Assembly: GCF_029948085.1 (NCBI RefSeq)
Contig: NZ_JARZZP010000007.1
Coordinates: 1-64,000, forward strand
DNA: 64,000 bases
Direction: 5' to 3'
From: Streptococcus taonis
GTDB lineage: Bacteria; Bacillota; Bacilli; Lactobacillales; Streptococcaceae
Under the pieces are notes generated by a model. That model was not told the origin of the DNA. It saw nothing but the letters and a program-made list of their open reading frames with translations, and made no database searches. A program made the translations under genes and the position numbers. Below are positions 35,043 through 43,442 of the stretch, in pieces (the stretch's first letter is position 1; the number at the start of each line of letters is the position of its first letter).

Positions 35043-36308
35043 ATGAATATAGAAAAAATCATCCATAAAGGCAAAACCGTCCTCAAGAAAGTAAAGGACA
35101 ATGGCGAGATTAGTTATTCAGTAAAGAGCGTCTATCTAGGCTTAGATATAAAGACTGGAAAACCTGTAAAAACAACTGTAACAGCTAAAACCCTACGATC
35201 CTTAGATCGTAAAATTATTCAAGCTAAAATTGATTGGGAAGAAAATGGTTCAACAAGGAAAGAAACTTTTAGCATTGCTACCTTGTCAGATCTAGCTGAA
35301 ATGTGGTTCTCCAACTACGAAACTTGGGTCAGCTCAGATAACACTCTAAACCGAGTGAGGAACTATCTAGACACCTATATCCTCCCCAAATTCGGACACT
35401 ATCAACCAGATAAAATCACTTCTTCCGATATACAAAAATGGATTAACGAGCTTGCCCAAAAATCTAAAGAATCTGTCGATGCCGGTAATAAACGAGCTAA
35501 AAAAGGAAGCGCAAAAGATTTCGGAGCAATCGCCCACAAATTAAGAGAGATTTTTAATTTTGGAATAACGCATTTTGAACTCAAATATAATCCTGTTCAA
35601 TCTATCAAGATTCCACCAAAACCAAAAAGCAATCAAAAACGCATTATGGTTCTTCATGATGAAGATTTAACTATCTGGCTAAATTTCGTCGATACTTTAC
35701 CTAATACTAGGGCTAATCGGCGATTTAAAGTTATCTGCGACAGTCTACTTGCTTCAGGAATGAGAATCAATGAGCTATTAGCTTTGACTATATATGACCT
35801 TGATTTTGAAAGTTCTGAAATATTAGTCACTAAAACTCTTGTATGGAAAAATGCAAACCCTAAGTTAGGATTAAAAGGAAAGGTTGTTTGTAAAAATACT
35901 CCTAAATCTGATTCAGGCAATAGAAAAATAGCTGTTCCGTACCAAATTATTGAGCAACTTCAAAACTTCCATGATGAAATGAATCTTTATTTCAAGAAGA
36001 ACGGTCTTTCAAAAAGCAAGTTGATTTTCCCAACAATTTACGGAAACTATATGTGCGATAGGAATGAACGTGCTACACTCAAAAGACGATTACAGGAAGT
36101 TGATCTACCTGACTATGGTTTTCACTTATTCCGTCATACACACGCTTCTATGATGTTAAATGCTGGTATGAATTGGAAAGAGTTACAGGTTCGCATGGGA
36201 CATAAGTCTATCAAAACTACTATGGACATATATGCCGAACTTGCCCCTAAAAATCAAACACAAGCGGTAGATATTTATCTAAATAAAATTGCGGAGCTAA
36301 CCTCATAA
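35043..36308 (+). CDS. int: tyrosine site-specific integrase
   Basis: This 421-residue integrase catalyses insertion into and excision from the rpmG 3' end. The N-terminus (about 1-70) looks like an arm-type DNA-binding domain, followed by a core-binding domain (LAEMWFSNYETWVSSDNTLNR). The catalytic domain has the first arginine in SGMRINELLALT, HLFRHTHASMML with the His and second Arg, GHKSIKTTMDIYAEL with the histidine, and the nucleophilic tyrosine. The start is the ATG at 35043, seven bases after GAGGAG; a TTG at 35028 is a poorer choice. attR lies 110 bases after its stop. Confidence 0.95.
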   Translation: MNIEKIIHKGKTVLKKVKDNGEISYSVKSVYLGLDIKTGKPVKTTVTAKTLRSLDRKIIQAKIDWEENGSTRKETFSIATLSDLAEMWFSNYETWVSSDNTLNRVRNYLDTYILPKFGHYQPDKITSSDIQKWINELAQKSKESVDAGNKRAKKGSAKDFGAIAHKLREIFNFGITHFELKYNPVQSIKIPPKPKSNQKRIMVLHDEDLTIWLNFVDTLPNTRANRRFKVICDSLLASGMRINELLALTIYDLDFESSEILVTKTLVWKNANPKLGLKGKVVCKNTPKSDSGNRKIAVPYQIIEQLQNFHDEMNLYFKKNGLSKSKLIFPTIYGNYMCDRNERATLKRRLQEVDLPDYGFHLFRHTHASMMLNAGMNWKELQVRMGHKSIKTTMDIYAELAPKNQTQAVDIYLNKIAELTS

Positions 36309-36313
36309 AATTC

Positions 36314-36335
36314 ATGGCAACCTTTTTGGCAACCT
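36314..36335 (+). repeat. putative integrase arm-binding site, right end
   Basis: This is an exact copy of the 22 bases at 26666-26687 containing two ggcaacc units, six bases past the integrase stop. A second shared motif, aacattgattt, lies between the arm site and the att site at both ends (26602-26612 and 36367-36377). Confidence 0.65.
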
Positions 36336-36417
36336 CTGACAGTTTTATCCAAATCAATAGCTTATAAACATTGATTTAATAGGGTTTATCACAACTAAAA
36401 TAGATTTTAAGTATTCC

Positions 36418-36435
36418 TTACAGAAGTGAAGTAAG
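36418..36435 (+). other. attR of the rpmG-integrated element
   Basis: ttacagaagtgaagtaag differs from attL in two third-codon positions only (GTT/GTG, AAA/AAG) and still encodes TEVK-stop. It is therefore probably the original end of rpmG, displaced by 9.9 kb. Confidence 0.8.
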
Positions 36436-36460
36436 CATTCAATACAAATCAATACATAAG

Positions 36461-36487
36461 AAAAACGCTGATTTTAAGCGTTTTTTT
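36461..36487 (+). terminator. displaced rpmG terminator
   Basis: AAAAACGCT (36461-36469) pairs with AGCGTTTTT (36477-36485), then T's. It lies 26 bases beyond attR, where the terminator of rpmF-rpmG would be expected in an uninterrupted chromosome. Confidence 0.8.
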
Positions 36488-36540
36488 CTTTTGTTAATTT
36501 CACTATATTTCAGTTCAATCTCTACCTTTTTTAGATAAAT

Positions 36541-36555
36541 ATATCATTTAGATAT
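36541..36555. repeat. second copy of the SPFH-Arc operator-like sequence
   Basis: atatcatttagatat is identical to 24829-24843 in the SPFH-Arc promoter. No TTGACA-like -35 stands at the matching distance here. Confidence 0.5.
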
Positions 36556-36562
36556 TGAAATT

Positions 36563-36596
36563 AAGCCCTGCTATCATTTCGATGGCAGGGCTTTTT
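36563..36596 (+). terminator. strong hairpin upstream of cadD
   Basis: AAGCCCTGC (36563-36571) pairs with GCAGGGCTT (36585-36593), followed by T's. It insulates the cad genes from read-through. No gene lies directly before it. Confidence 0.8.
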
Positions 36597-36643
36597 AATG
36601 TTTGGTACACTACCTTCTTATCTATATTTTGATGGAGCTGAAG

Positions 36644-36695
36644 TTGACATCTATAAAGTTTAATGTTAAAATATATTCAAAAATATATTTGAGTG
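36644..36695 (+). promoter_or_regulatory. cadD-cadX promoter and SmtB-type operator
   Basis: TTGACA (36644-36649), a 17-base spacer and TAAAAT with an upstream TG (36667-36672) make a good promoter. An imperfect 22-base dyad follows: TATTCAAA (36674-36681) and TTTGAGTG (36688-36695), the form bound by CadC/CadX/SmtB-type metal sensors. Its position over the transcription start fits repression relieved by metal. Confidence 0.78.
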
Positions 36696-36704
36696 AGGTA
36701 TTTT

Positions 36705-37319
36705 ATGATTCAAAATGTTGTTACTTCAATAATCCTGTATTCTGGGACAGCCGTAGACTTACTTATTATCCTAATGTTATTTTTTGCCAAAAGAAAAAGC
36801 AGAAAAGACATCATTAACATCTATTTAGGACAATTTCTAGGCTCTGTTAGTCTAATATTGCTAAGTTTACTTTTTGCATTTGTCTTAAATTATATTCCTA
36901 GTAAAGAGATTTTAGGTTTGCTCGGTTTGATTCCAATTTTCCTAGGATTCAAAGTTTTGCTTTTAGGAGATTCTGATGGAGAAGCTATTGCAAAAGATGG
37001 TTTGCGCAAAGATAATAAAAACCTGATTTTTCTAGTCGCTATGATTACTTTTGCAAGTTGTGGTGCTGATAATATTGGTGTTTTTGTCCCATATTTTATT
37101 ACCTTAAATTTAGCGAATTTGATAGTGGCTTTACTTACTTTTCTAGTCATGATTTATCTCTTGGTTTTTTCTGCCCAAAAATTGGCACAAGTCCCTTCTG
37201 TTGGAGAAACTTTGGAAAAATATAGCAGATGGTTTATTGCCGTTGTTTATTTAGGATTGGGGATGTATATCCTGATTGAAAACAACAGCTTTGACATGCT
37301 AAGGACTGTGTTCGGCTAG
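36705..37319 (+). CDS. cadD: CadD family cadmium resistance transporter
   Basis: This 204-residue membrane protein has about six hydrophobic segments and the CadD signatures STGTAVDLLIILMLFFA-like start (here YSGTAVDLLIILMLF), FLGFKVLLLGDSD and ASCGADNIGVFVPYF. CadD proteins give cadmium resistance in Gram-positive bacteria by binding or export. I start at the ATG at 36705, with GTGAGG just before it; a GTG at 36693 is too early. The regulator cadX follows after 11 bases. A metal-sensor operator lies over the promoter. Confidence 0.9.
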   Translation: MIQNVVTSIILYSGTAVDLLIILMLFFAKRKSRKDIINIYLGQFLGSVSLILLSLLFAFVLNYIPSKEILGLLGLIPIFLGFKVLLLGDSDGEAIAKDGLRKDNKNLIFLVAMITFASCGADNIGVFVPYFITLNLANLIVALLTFLVMIYLLVFSAQKLAQVPSVGETLEKYSRWFIAVVYLGLGMYILIENNSFDMLRTVFG

Positions 37320-37330
37320 GAGAAAAAATT

Positions 37331-37669
37331 ATGAAAAAAGATAGTATATGCCAAGTGAATATTATAAATCAACAAAATGTTACAACCGCAACGAACTACC
37401 TTGAAAAGGAAAAAGTCCAAAAATCACTTCGTATTTTATCAAAGTTTACCGATAATAAACAGATAAATATCATCTTTTATCTCCTTGCTGTTGAAGAACT
37501 CTGTGTCTGTGATATAGCCTGTTTACTAGATCTCAGTATGGCATCTGCCTCCCACCATCTTCGTAAACTAGCCAATCAAAACATCTTGGACACTAGAAGA
37601 GAGGGGAAAATTATATATTATTTTATAAAAGATGAGGAAATCAGAGATTTTTTTAATCAACTAGGATAA
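37331..37669 (+). CDS. cadX: CadX, ArsR/SmtB-type metal-responsive repressor
   Basis: This 112-residue winged-helix protein has LAVEELCVCDIACLLDLSMA, with the CVCD metal-binding box in the recognition region and ASHHLRKLANQNILDTRREG as the DNA-reading helix and wing. Such repressors let go of DNA when bound to cadmium, lead or zinc. AGGAG precedes the ATG. The gene is in the usual cadD-cadX order and probably controls the dyad at 36674-36695. Confidence 0.92.
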   Translation: MKKDSICQVNIINQQNVTTATNYLEKEKVQKSLRILSKFTDNKQINIIFYLLAVEELCVCDIACLLDLSMASASHHLRKLANQNILDTRREGKIIYYFIKDEEIRDFFNQLG

Positions 37670-38073
37670 CAACTATTTTTACGTCTAGAGCGTTTTTGTG
37701 TTGTTTAAGAAGAATAGATAGAGGTTTTAGATAACTACACATATTAGTTTTTTTAAAAATGAGATTTAATCGATGATAACTAGAAAGGATTATTACTAAA
37801 TATCTTGTTTATTGCCAATTAAAAGACGGTAGAATCGTCATCCTACGGTGTTGTTGCTTTTTAAATGCAAGAAGTGACAGAAGGAAAATATAGAAAACAC
37901 CTTTTACATTTAATAGGCAGGCGGAAGGTTTCAAGAGGAAAAACTTGGAACTTTGAGTGTACCAATTGGGTAAATTACTAGTACATTAGATATTTTATAG
38001 ATTTCGAAAGTAAATTGGAAGGATTTTCAAATTATCTCCTCAGCAAAAAAGCTGGAAACATTTGTCAGAGCTA
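37670..38073. other. noncoding gap between cadX and rpmH
   Basis: About 400 bases without a convincing gene. The six frames are broken by many stops, and I see no terminator of good quality after cadX. A short open stretch near 38000-38070 does not look like a known protein. The rpmH promoter begins at its end. Confidence 0.5.
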
Positions 38074-38102
38074 TTGACAAATGCAAAAGAATCAGATAGA
38101 AT
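38074..38102 (+). promoter_or_regulatory. rpmH promoter
   Basis: TTGACA (38074-38079), 17 bases, TAGAAT (38097-38102). The leader to the GTG start at 38177 is about 68 bases. Confidence 0.75.
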
Positions 38103-38176
38103 AGTAAAGTATGTTTAGTAACTGATCACTTTATAGCCGGCTAAACGAATACAAAATCTATGAGGAGGTATTCATC

Positions 38177-38311
38177 GTGAAACGTACTTATCAACCAAGT
38201 AAACTACGTCGTGCGCGTAAACACGGATTCCGTAACCGTATGTCAACTAAAAACGGTCGTCGCGTATTGGCAGCTCGTCGTCGTAAAGGACGCAAAGTTT
38301 TGGCTGCATAA
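38177..38311 (+). CDS. rpmH: 50S ribosomal protein L34
   Basis: This 44-residue, very basic protein reads [20 protein letters not shown] and ends [11 protein letters not shown], as in all L34. It starts with GTG at 38177, eight bases after GAGGAGG, the only in-frame choice. It stands apart from the dnaA/rnpA region where rpmH lies in many bacteria, as is usual in streptococci. A terminator follows. Confidence 0.97.
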
Positions 38312-38331
38312 TCCAAACAAATTTAACAATG

Positions 38332-38370
38332 AAGTCAGTAGGAACTCGAGTCTACTGGCTTTTGTTTTGC
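38332..38370 (+). terminator. rpmH terminator
   Basis: AAGTCAGTAGG (38332-38342) pairs with TCTACTGGCTT (38351-38361) with G-T pairs, followed by T-rich sequence. Confidence 0.75.
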
Positions 38371-38452
38371 TCTAAAAATATTTTGTATAAGCTTTGTATT
38401 TTTTCTGAAATAGTGTATAATATTTCATATACTATATAAATAGAGAATATTT

Positions 38453-40417
38453 ATGAAGAAATCAAAAGCTCTCTTATTAGGGGCTGGAATTTTGAGTGCT
38501 AGCTTCTTGATGGTGGCTTGTAGCTCGACACAGTCAAATGCATCTGATAAAACCTATTCTTATGTATTTGCTAGCAATCCAGATACACTAGACTACATTA
38601 CTTCGACACGTGGCTCGACGTCTAGCATTACGACAAACTTGATTGATGGTTTGTTGGAAAATGATAAGTATGGCAATCTGGTTCCTTCCATGGCTGAATC
38701 ATGGACAGTATCAAAAGATGGTTTGACCTATACCTATAAAATCCGTCAAGGTGTTAAGTGGTATACCTCTGAAGGAGAAGAATATGCTGAAGTAACAGCT
38801 CATGACTTTGTGACAGGCCTCAAGTATGCTGCGGATAAAAAGGCAGAAAACTTGTACTTGGTGCAAGACTCTATCAAAGGTTTGGCGGACTATATTGAGG
38901 GGCAATCATCAGACTTTGAGACTGTTGGTATCAAGGCAGTCGATGACTATACTCTCCAATATACCTTAAACAAGCCGGAGTCTTATTGGAATTCTAAGAC
39001 TACAGGTGGAATTTTAAGTCCAGTCAATGAAGCCTTCTTGAAATCTAAGGGGGATGAATTTGGAAGTGTAACTCCGTCTAGTATCCTGTCAAATGGACCT
39101 TACTTGTTCAAATCATTCACATCAAAATCTTTAATTGAGTTTGAAAAGAATCCTAATTATTGGGATAAGGACAATGTGAAGATTGATAAAGTAAAACTTT
39201 CCTTCTATGATGGTTCAGACCAAGATAGTTTGGCTAGAGGTTTCTTGGAAGGAAACTATACAGACGGTCGTATCTTCCCAACAAGCTCTGTGTTTGATCA
39301 GTTGAAAAAAGGGAACGAGGACAAGATTACTTATACTCCTCAAAATGCTATAACCTTCTACTATCTTTTCAATGTTAATCGTCAAAGTTACAAGCAAACT
39401 ATGAAACAGACGGATAAAGAAAAGACGGATTCTCGTCTAGCCATGCAAAATAAAGACTTCCGTCAAGCTATTAACTTTGCCTTTGACCGTCATGCCTATG
39501 CTGCACAGACAAATGGAGAAGATGGTGCTGATCGAATCCTTCGAAACACAGTCACACCAAGTAACTTTGTTCAAATCGGTGGCAAAAACTTTGGAGATGC
39601 TGTCAATGAAAAGATGGTCAACTATGGTACAGAGTGGTCTAACATCAATCTGAACGACGCTCAAGCTGCTTTCTTGGATCCTGAAAAAGCCAAGGCTGAG
39701 TTTGCCAAGGCTAAAGAAAGTTTGCAGGCAGAAGGTGTGACCTTCCCTATCCACTTGGATATGTTGGTTGATCAGACTGCTAAGTTGGATGTACAGCAAG
39801 CAAGCTCCTTCAAACAGACCGTTGAAGCAACGCTTGGATTAGATAATCTTGTTATTGATATCATTCAATTGTCTCCAGATGAGAAAGACAATGCTACCTT
39901 CTTTGCGGATACCGCCGATCAAAAGGACTATGACATCGACATCTCAGGTTGGAGTGGGGATTTCTCAGATCCGAAAACCTATCTTGATCTCTTGGATCCA
40001 GACTCTGGTTCTCAGTTGAAAAATCTTGGCTTGACTCCAGGAAAAGACAATGAAGTCAAGGAAAAACTCGGTTTAGCTACCTACAAGGAGTTGTTGGATG
40101 CAGCAGATAAAGAGAATGAAAATACGCAAACACGTTATGAAAAATTTGCCGAAGTTCAAGCTTGGTTGACAGATAGTGCTCTCTTCCTACCAGTTCAAAG
40201 TGGAGGGGCTAATCCTATCTTCCGTAAGACAGTTCCGTTTACAGGGGCCTTCTCATTTGTTGGGCACAAAGGAGATGCGGACAACTACAAATATGTTGAA
40301 TTGCAAAAGGAACCTGTGACAGCTAAACAGTACCAAGAACTTTATGAAAAATGGCAAAAAGAAAAAGCTGAGTCTAATAAAAAAGCCCAAGAAGATTTGG
40401 TTAACCACGTTCGATAG
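38453..40417 (+). CDS. oligopeptide-binding lipoprotein (AmiA/AliA/AliB family)
   Basis: This 654-residue extracytoplasmic substrate-binding protein belongs to SBP family 5. The lipoprotein signal ends LMVAC with the lipidated Cys23. Family blocks are ESWTVSKDGLTYTYKIRQGV, TAHDFVTGLKYAADKK, LQYTLNKPESYWNSKTTGG and AFSFVGHKGDADNYKYVELQ. It is closest by eye to AliB among the pneumococcal paralogues. These proteins capture peptides for the shared AmiCDEF importer, so no permease genes are needed nearby, and some also sense peptides from other bacteria. A near-palindrome at 38411-38436 overlaps the TATAAT; the Shine-Dalgarno is weak. A BOX repeat follows. Confidence 0.9.
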   Translation: MKKSKALLLGAGILSASFLMVACSSTQSNASDKTYSYVFASNPDTLDYITSTRGSTSSITTNLIDGLLENDKYGNLVPSMAESWTVSKDGLTYTYKIRQGVKWYTSEGEEYAEVTAHDFVTGLKYAADKKAENLYLVQDSIKGLADYIEGQSSDFETVGIKAVDDYTLQYTLNKPESYWNSKTTGGILSPVNEAFLKSKGDEFGSVTPSSILSNGPYLFKSFTSKSLIEFEKNPNYWDKDNVKIDKVKLSFYDGSDQDSLARGFLEGNYTDGRIFPTSSVFDQLKKGNEDKITYTPQNAITFYYLFNVNRQSYKQTMKQTDKEKTDSRLAMQNKDFRQAINFAFDRHAYAAQTNGEDGADRILRNTVTPSNFVQIGGKNFGDAVNEKMVNYGTEWSNINLNDAQAAFLDPEKAKAEFAKAKESLQAEGVTFPIHLDMLVDQTAKLDVQQASSFKQTVEATLGLDNLVIDIIQLSPDEKDNATFFADTADQKDYDIDISGWSGDFSDPKTYLDLLDPDSGSQLKNLGLTPGKDNEVKEKLGLATYKELLDAADKENENTQTRYEKFAEVQAWLTDSALFLPVQSGGANPIFRKTVPFTGAFSFVGHKGDADNYKYVELQKEPVTAKQYQELYEKWQKEKAESNKKAQEDLVNHVR

Positions 40418-40440
40418 AAGAAGGTTATCAATAAAATTTT

Positions 40441-40592
40441 AATACTCTTCGAAAATCTCTTCAAACTGCGTCAACGTCGCCTTTCCGTAGGTATGGTTAC
40501 TGACTTCGTCAGTTCTATCCACAACCTCAAAGCAGTGCTTTGAGCAGCCTGCGGCTAGTTTCCTAGTTTGCTCTTTGATTTTCATTGAGTAT
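40441..40592 (+). repeat. BOX element, boxA to boxC on the plus strand
   Basis: The sequence runs from aatactcttcgaaaatctct through the boxA core (gtcaacgtcgcctttccgta) and one boxB-like segment to ttgattttcattgagtat. It matches the pneumococcal BOX repeat as I know it and forms a long stem because its ends are complementary. A second, oppositely oriented copy is at 62681-62839. Confidence 0.92.
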
Positions 40593-40621
40593 AAGTCTAA
40601 TTTTAGGGACTAGATTCAGAA

Positions 40622-40664
40622 AAAAGGCATTACCAGGAGCTTATTGGTTCTGGTAATGCCTTTT
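40622..40664. terminator. convergent bidirectional terminator
   Basis: AAAAGGCATTACCAG (40622-40636) and CTGGTAATGCCTTTT (40650-40664) are perfect complements. The hairpin separates the BOX/lipoprotein side from the permease gene ending at 40667. Confidence 0.9.
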
Positions 40665-40666
40665 CT

Positions 40667-42511
40667 TTATTCTTTCAAATGATATGAATAGCTAGCAATA
40701 ACGACATCTTCGTGCCATCTGAGAGCATATTTTAATTTAAGGCTCATTTGATTGTGGAGGATATTTTGCCAAGGTTTGTTAGGGATAAACTGGGGTACAA
40801 GAACTGTAACCGTGTAGTTCTTTTTCTTGGCTTCTTGAGATATTTTTCGAACATATCGAACTGTAGGTGTGATAATATCGCGATAGCTGGTATTAATGTT
40901 TTTAAGAGTAATATTTGGGAAGTAGTCGGCAAATTCTTGGAGGATTTCTTGGTCTTTTTCTTCGGTTTCCTTGGTGGAAATATGCATGGCCAAAACTTCA
41001 TCTCCGATGCTTTGAGCGTAATTAATCGCTCCAACACTGACTCGAGTAACATTTCCCACTAATACAAGAACGACATTGCCATCGTAGCTTTGCTTTTGAA
41101 TCCCTTCATAGAGTCGAAGTTGTTTGGCCACTTTTTGGTAATGACTGTGGATGGACAGAAATAGGAAGGTTAGGACCAGGATAATTGGGAAGAATGGCCA
41201 GATATCTCCAAGCCTGAAGAGGAGTAGAATAAGGACGATAGCGTAACAAATGATAGCGCCGAGGATGTTAGCAAAGGCAGACTTTAAGAAATGAGAGCCT
41301 TTTTCTTTTTTCCAGTGGCGAATCATCCCTGTTTGAGAAAGTGCAAAAGGAACGAAAACTCCGATAGTATAGAGAGGAATCAAGCGTTCTGTATTTCCGT
41401 TAAAAATGAGCAGAAGAATCATAGCGCCAAAGGCTAGTGTTAAGATACCATTTGAGTAACCTAGGCGGTCTCCCTTCTCCATAAAGAGATGGGGCATGTA
41501 CTTGTTCTTGGCCATATTGTAAGCCAACATCGGAAAGGCAGAAAAACCAGTATTTGCAGCAACGGCTAGGATTAGGGCTGTTGAGAATTGGAAGAGATAA
41601 TAAACAATCTGACCGAGAGTAGAATCCCCTAAAATCCCTTTAGCCATCTGTGAAAGGATTGTTTCTCCGTGTTGAGGTGTAATCCCCATCCAGTAGTTTA
41701 GGAAGGTAATTCCTGCAAATAGAAATCCAAGAATCAGAGACATGATAGTAAGCGTCTGGGCTGCGTTTTTCTCTTTAGGAGTCTTGAAAAATGGAACAGC
41801 ATTTGAGATAGCTTCAACTCCAGTTAGTGAAGCTGAACCGCTGGTAAAGGCTCTTAAAATCAGGACGATTGAGAGACTTGGGACAGTTTGACCAATTGCA
41901 GAAGTTGCATGATAGCTGAGAGAACCTGTCAACAGTTGGAATAAGCCAAATAATAAGAGGAAGACCGTGCTAAAGATAAAGAGATAGACAGGGATCATCA
42001 GAGAACTAGCAGATTCCCTCAAGCCTCGCAGATTCAAAAGCATGAGTAAACAGACCAAAAAAATGGAGATGTGGAGGTTGTAGGGATGGAGAGCAGGAAG
42101 TGCTGCTGTGATCGCATCAGCTCCTGCGGCCACGGATACGGCTACTGTTAGCATATAGTCAACAAGCAAGCTTCCACCGGCAATCAAACCGAGCTCAGGA
42201 GATAGATTTTCTCGTGTTACCATATAGGCACCCCCACCTTGAGGGTAGGCGTGAATGATTTGTCGGTAAGAAATGGTTAGACTAGCAAGTAGCAAGAGGA
42301 CAAAAATGCCGATAGGAAGACTCCACCAAATAGCGAGGGGAGAAAGACTAGCCAAGACAAGAACGACCTGTTCAGGTCCATAAGCGATAGAAGATAGGGC
42401 ATCACTTGAAAGCATTGCAAGTGCCTGTGTTTTTCCAAGTAGTCCTCCCTCGCCTTCAGTTAAGGACTTAAGGGGACGACCAATAAAGGTATATTTTAAT
42501 TTCGTAAACAT
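40667..42511 (-). CDS. APC family amino-acid permease with cytoplasmic tail
   Basis: This 614-residue protein starts at 42511 (MFTKLKYTFIGRPLKS), with GGAAAG upstream on the minus strand; the frame stays open further but without signals. About 12 helices cover residues 25-430, with LSSDALSSIAYGPEQVVLVL and YPQGGGAYMVTRENL as typical APC helix-1 and loop motifs. The C-terminal 150 residues form a soluble domain with VLVLVGNVTRVSVGAINYAQ, resembling the USP-like tails of KimA-type potassium/amino acid carriers. The substrate is unknown. Confidence 0.85.
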   Translation of the reverse strand: MFTKLKYTFIGRPLKSLTEGEGGLLGKTQALAMLSSDALSSIAYGPEQVVLVLASLSPLAIWWSLPIGIFVLLLLASLTISYRQIIHAYPQGGGAYMVTRENLSPELGLIAGGSLLVDYMLTVAVSVAAGADAITAALPALHPYNLHISIFLVCLLMLLNLRGLRESASSLMIPVYLFIFSTVFLLLFGLFQLLTGSLSYHATSAIGQTVPSLSIVLILRAFTSGSASLTGVEAISNAVPFFKTPKEKNAAQTLTIMSLILGFLFAGITFLNYWMGITPQHGETILSQMAKGILGDSTLGQIVYYLFQFSTALILAVAANTGFSAFPMLAYNMAKNKYMPHLFMEKGDRLGYSNGILTLAFGAMILLLIFNGNTERLIPLYTIGVFVPFALSQTGMIRHWKKEKGSHFLKSAFANILGAIICYAIVLILLLFRLGDIWPFFPIILVLTFLFLSIHSHYQKVAKQLRLYEGIQKQSYDGNVVLVLVGNVTRVSVGAINYAQSIGDEVLAMHISTKETEEKDQEILQEFADYFPNITLKNINTSYRDIITPTVRYVRKISQEAKKKNYTVTVLVPQFIPNKPWQNILHNQMSLKLKYALRWHEDVVIASYSYHLKE

Positions 42512-42665
42512 TTTCTTTCCTTTTCTGAAAATTTCAACAAGAGTTATTATACTGCTATGAAAATAAGTCGTCAAGAAAAAGTGAGTGATTTTAAAATATT
42601 TTTTCCTATAAGGATGAGAGCAGTTTTTTGGTATAATAGAAGGTAGAAAAAACGAGGGAATATAC

Positions 42666-43442
42666 ATGATTTTTGATACACATACCCACTTGAATGTGGA
42701 AGAATTTTCAGGAAGAGAAGCAGAAGAAATAGCCTTAGCAGCTGAAATGGGTGTGACTCGGATGAATATTGTTGGTTTTGACAAACCGACCATTGAGCGT
42801 GCTCTAGAATTAGTGGACAAGTATGACCAACTCTATGCGACAATTGGATGGCATCCAACAGAAGCAGGGACTTATACAGAAGACGTTGAGAAATACCTGT
42901 TGGACAAGCTCAAACATCCTAAAGTGGTTGCCTTGGGTGAGATTGGTTTGGACTATCACTGGATGACAGCCCCTAAAGAAGTGCAGGAGCAAGTTTTCCG
43001 TCGTCAGATTCAGCTATCTAAGGAACTGGACTTGCCTTTTGTGGTCCATACCCGTGATGCGCTAGAAGATACCTATGAAATTATCAAAAGTGAGGGAGTC
43101 GGTCCCCGTGGTGGCATCATGCACTCCTTCTCAGGTTCTCTGGAATGGGCTGAAAAGTTTGTGGATCTGGGTATGACTATTTCCTTTTCTGGAGTGGTGA
43201 CCTTTAAAAAAGCGACAGACATTCAAGAGGCGGCCAAAGACTTGCCTTTGGATAAGATTTTGGTAGAGACAGATGCGCCTTACTTGGCACCCGTTCCCAA
43301 GCGTGGTCGCGAAAATAAGACAGCTTACACGCGCTATGTAGTGGACTTTATTGCAGATTTGCGTGGCGTGTCGATAGAAGAATTAGCTGCTGCGACAAGT
43401 GCAAATGCGGAACGAATTTTTGGACTGGAACGTAAATCATGA
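42666..43442 (+). CDS. tatD: TatD family metal-dependent DNase
   Basis: This 258-residue TIM-barrel hydrolase has the metal ligands FDTHTHLNVEEF at residues 3-14, ALGEIGLDYHW, PFVVHTRDA and ILVETDAPYLAP. TatD enzymes are 3'-5' exonucleases acting in DNA repair or degradation. GAGGGA precedes the ATG. Its stop overlaps the rnmV start in ATGA (43439-43442), so the two are translationally coupled. It is divergent from the APC permease. Confidence 0.95.
   Translation: MIFDTHTHLNVEEFSGREAEEIALAAEMGVTRMNIVGFDKPTIERALELVDKYDQLYATIGWHPTEAGTYTEDVEKYLLDKLKHPKVVALGEIGLDYHWMTAPKEVQEQVFRRQIQLSKELDLPFVVHTRDALEDTYEIIKSEGVGPRGGIMHSFSGSLEWAEKFVDLGMTISFSGVVTFKKATDIQEAAKDLPLDKILVETDAPYLAPVPKRGRENKTAYTRYVVDFIADLRGVSIEELAAATSANAERIFGLERKS

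Larger units (their letters stand above)
26555..36435. mobile_element. integrative mobilizable element inserted in the 3' end of rpmG
   Basis: The element of about 9.9 kb is bounded by imperfect 18-base direct repeats, both encoding the L33 C-terminus. Inside are an LPXTG surface-exclusion-like protein, an XRE regulator, an uncharacterised protein, three small genes, an FtsK/HerA-type ATPase, a Rep_trans (MobT-type) relaxase, an excisionase-like protein and a tyrosine integrase next to attR. No VirB4, VirB6 or other mating-pore gene is present, so it is mobilizable rather than self-transmissible. Such elements use the transfer machinery of a co-resident conjugative element. The presumed original rpmG terminator lies just beyond attR, at 36461. 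Confidence 0.85.

Noticed and set aside
38395-38425. CodY box before the oligopeptide-binding lipoprotein gene
   Set aside because: About five mismatches to the 15-base consensus.
40441-40592. Interpretation of the BOX sequence as a small-RNA gene or CRISPR repeat
   Set aside because: It matches the known BOX layout including terminal complementarity, and a second dispersed copy occurs at 62681-62839.
42512-42820. N-terminal extension of the APC permease
   Set aside because: The added residues are the antisense of tatD and its promoter; the ATG at 42511 has a good ribosome-binding site and the family's normal start.
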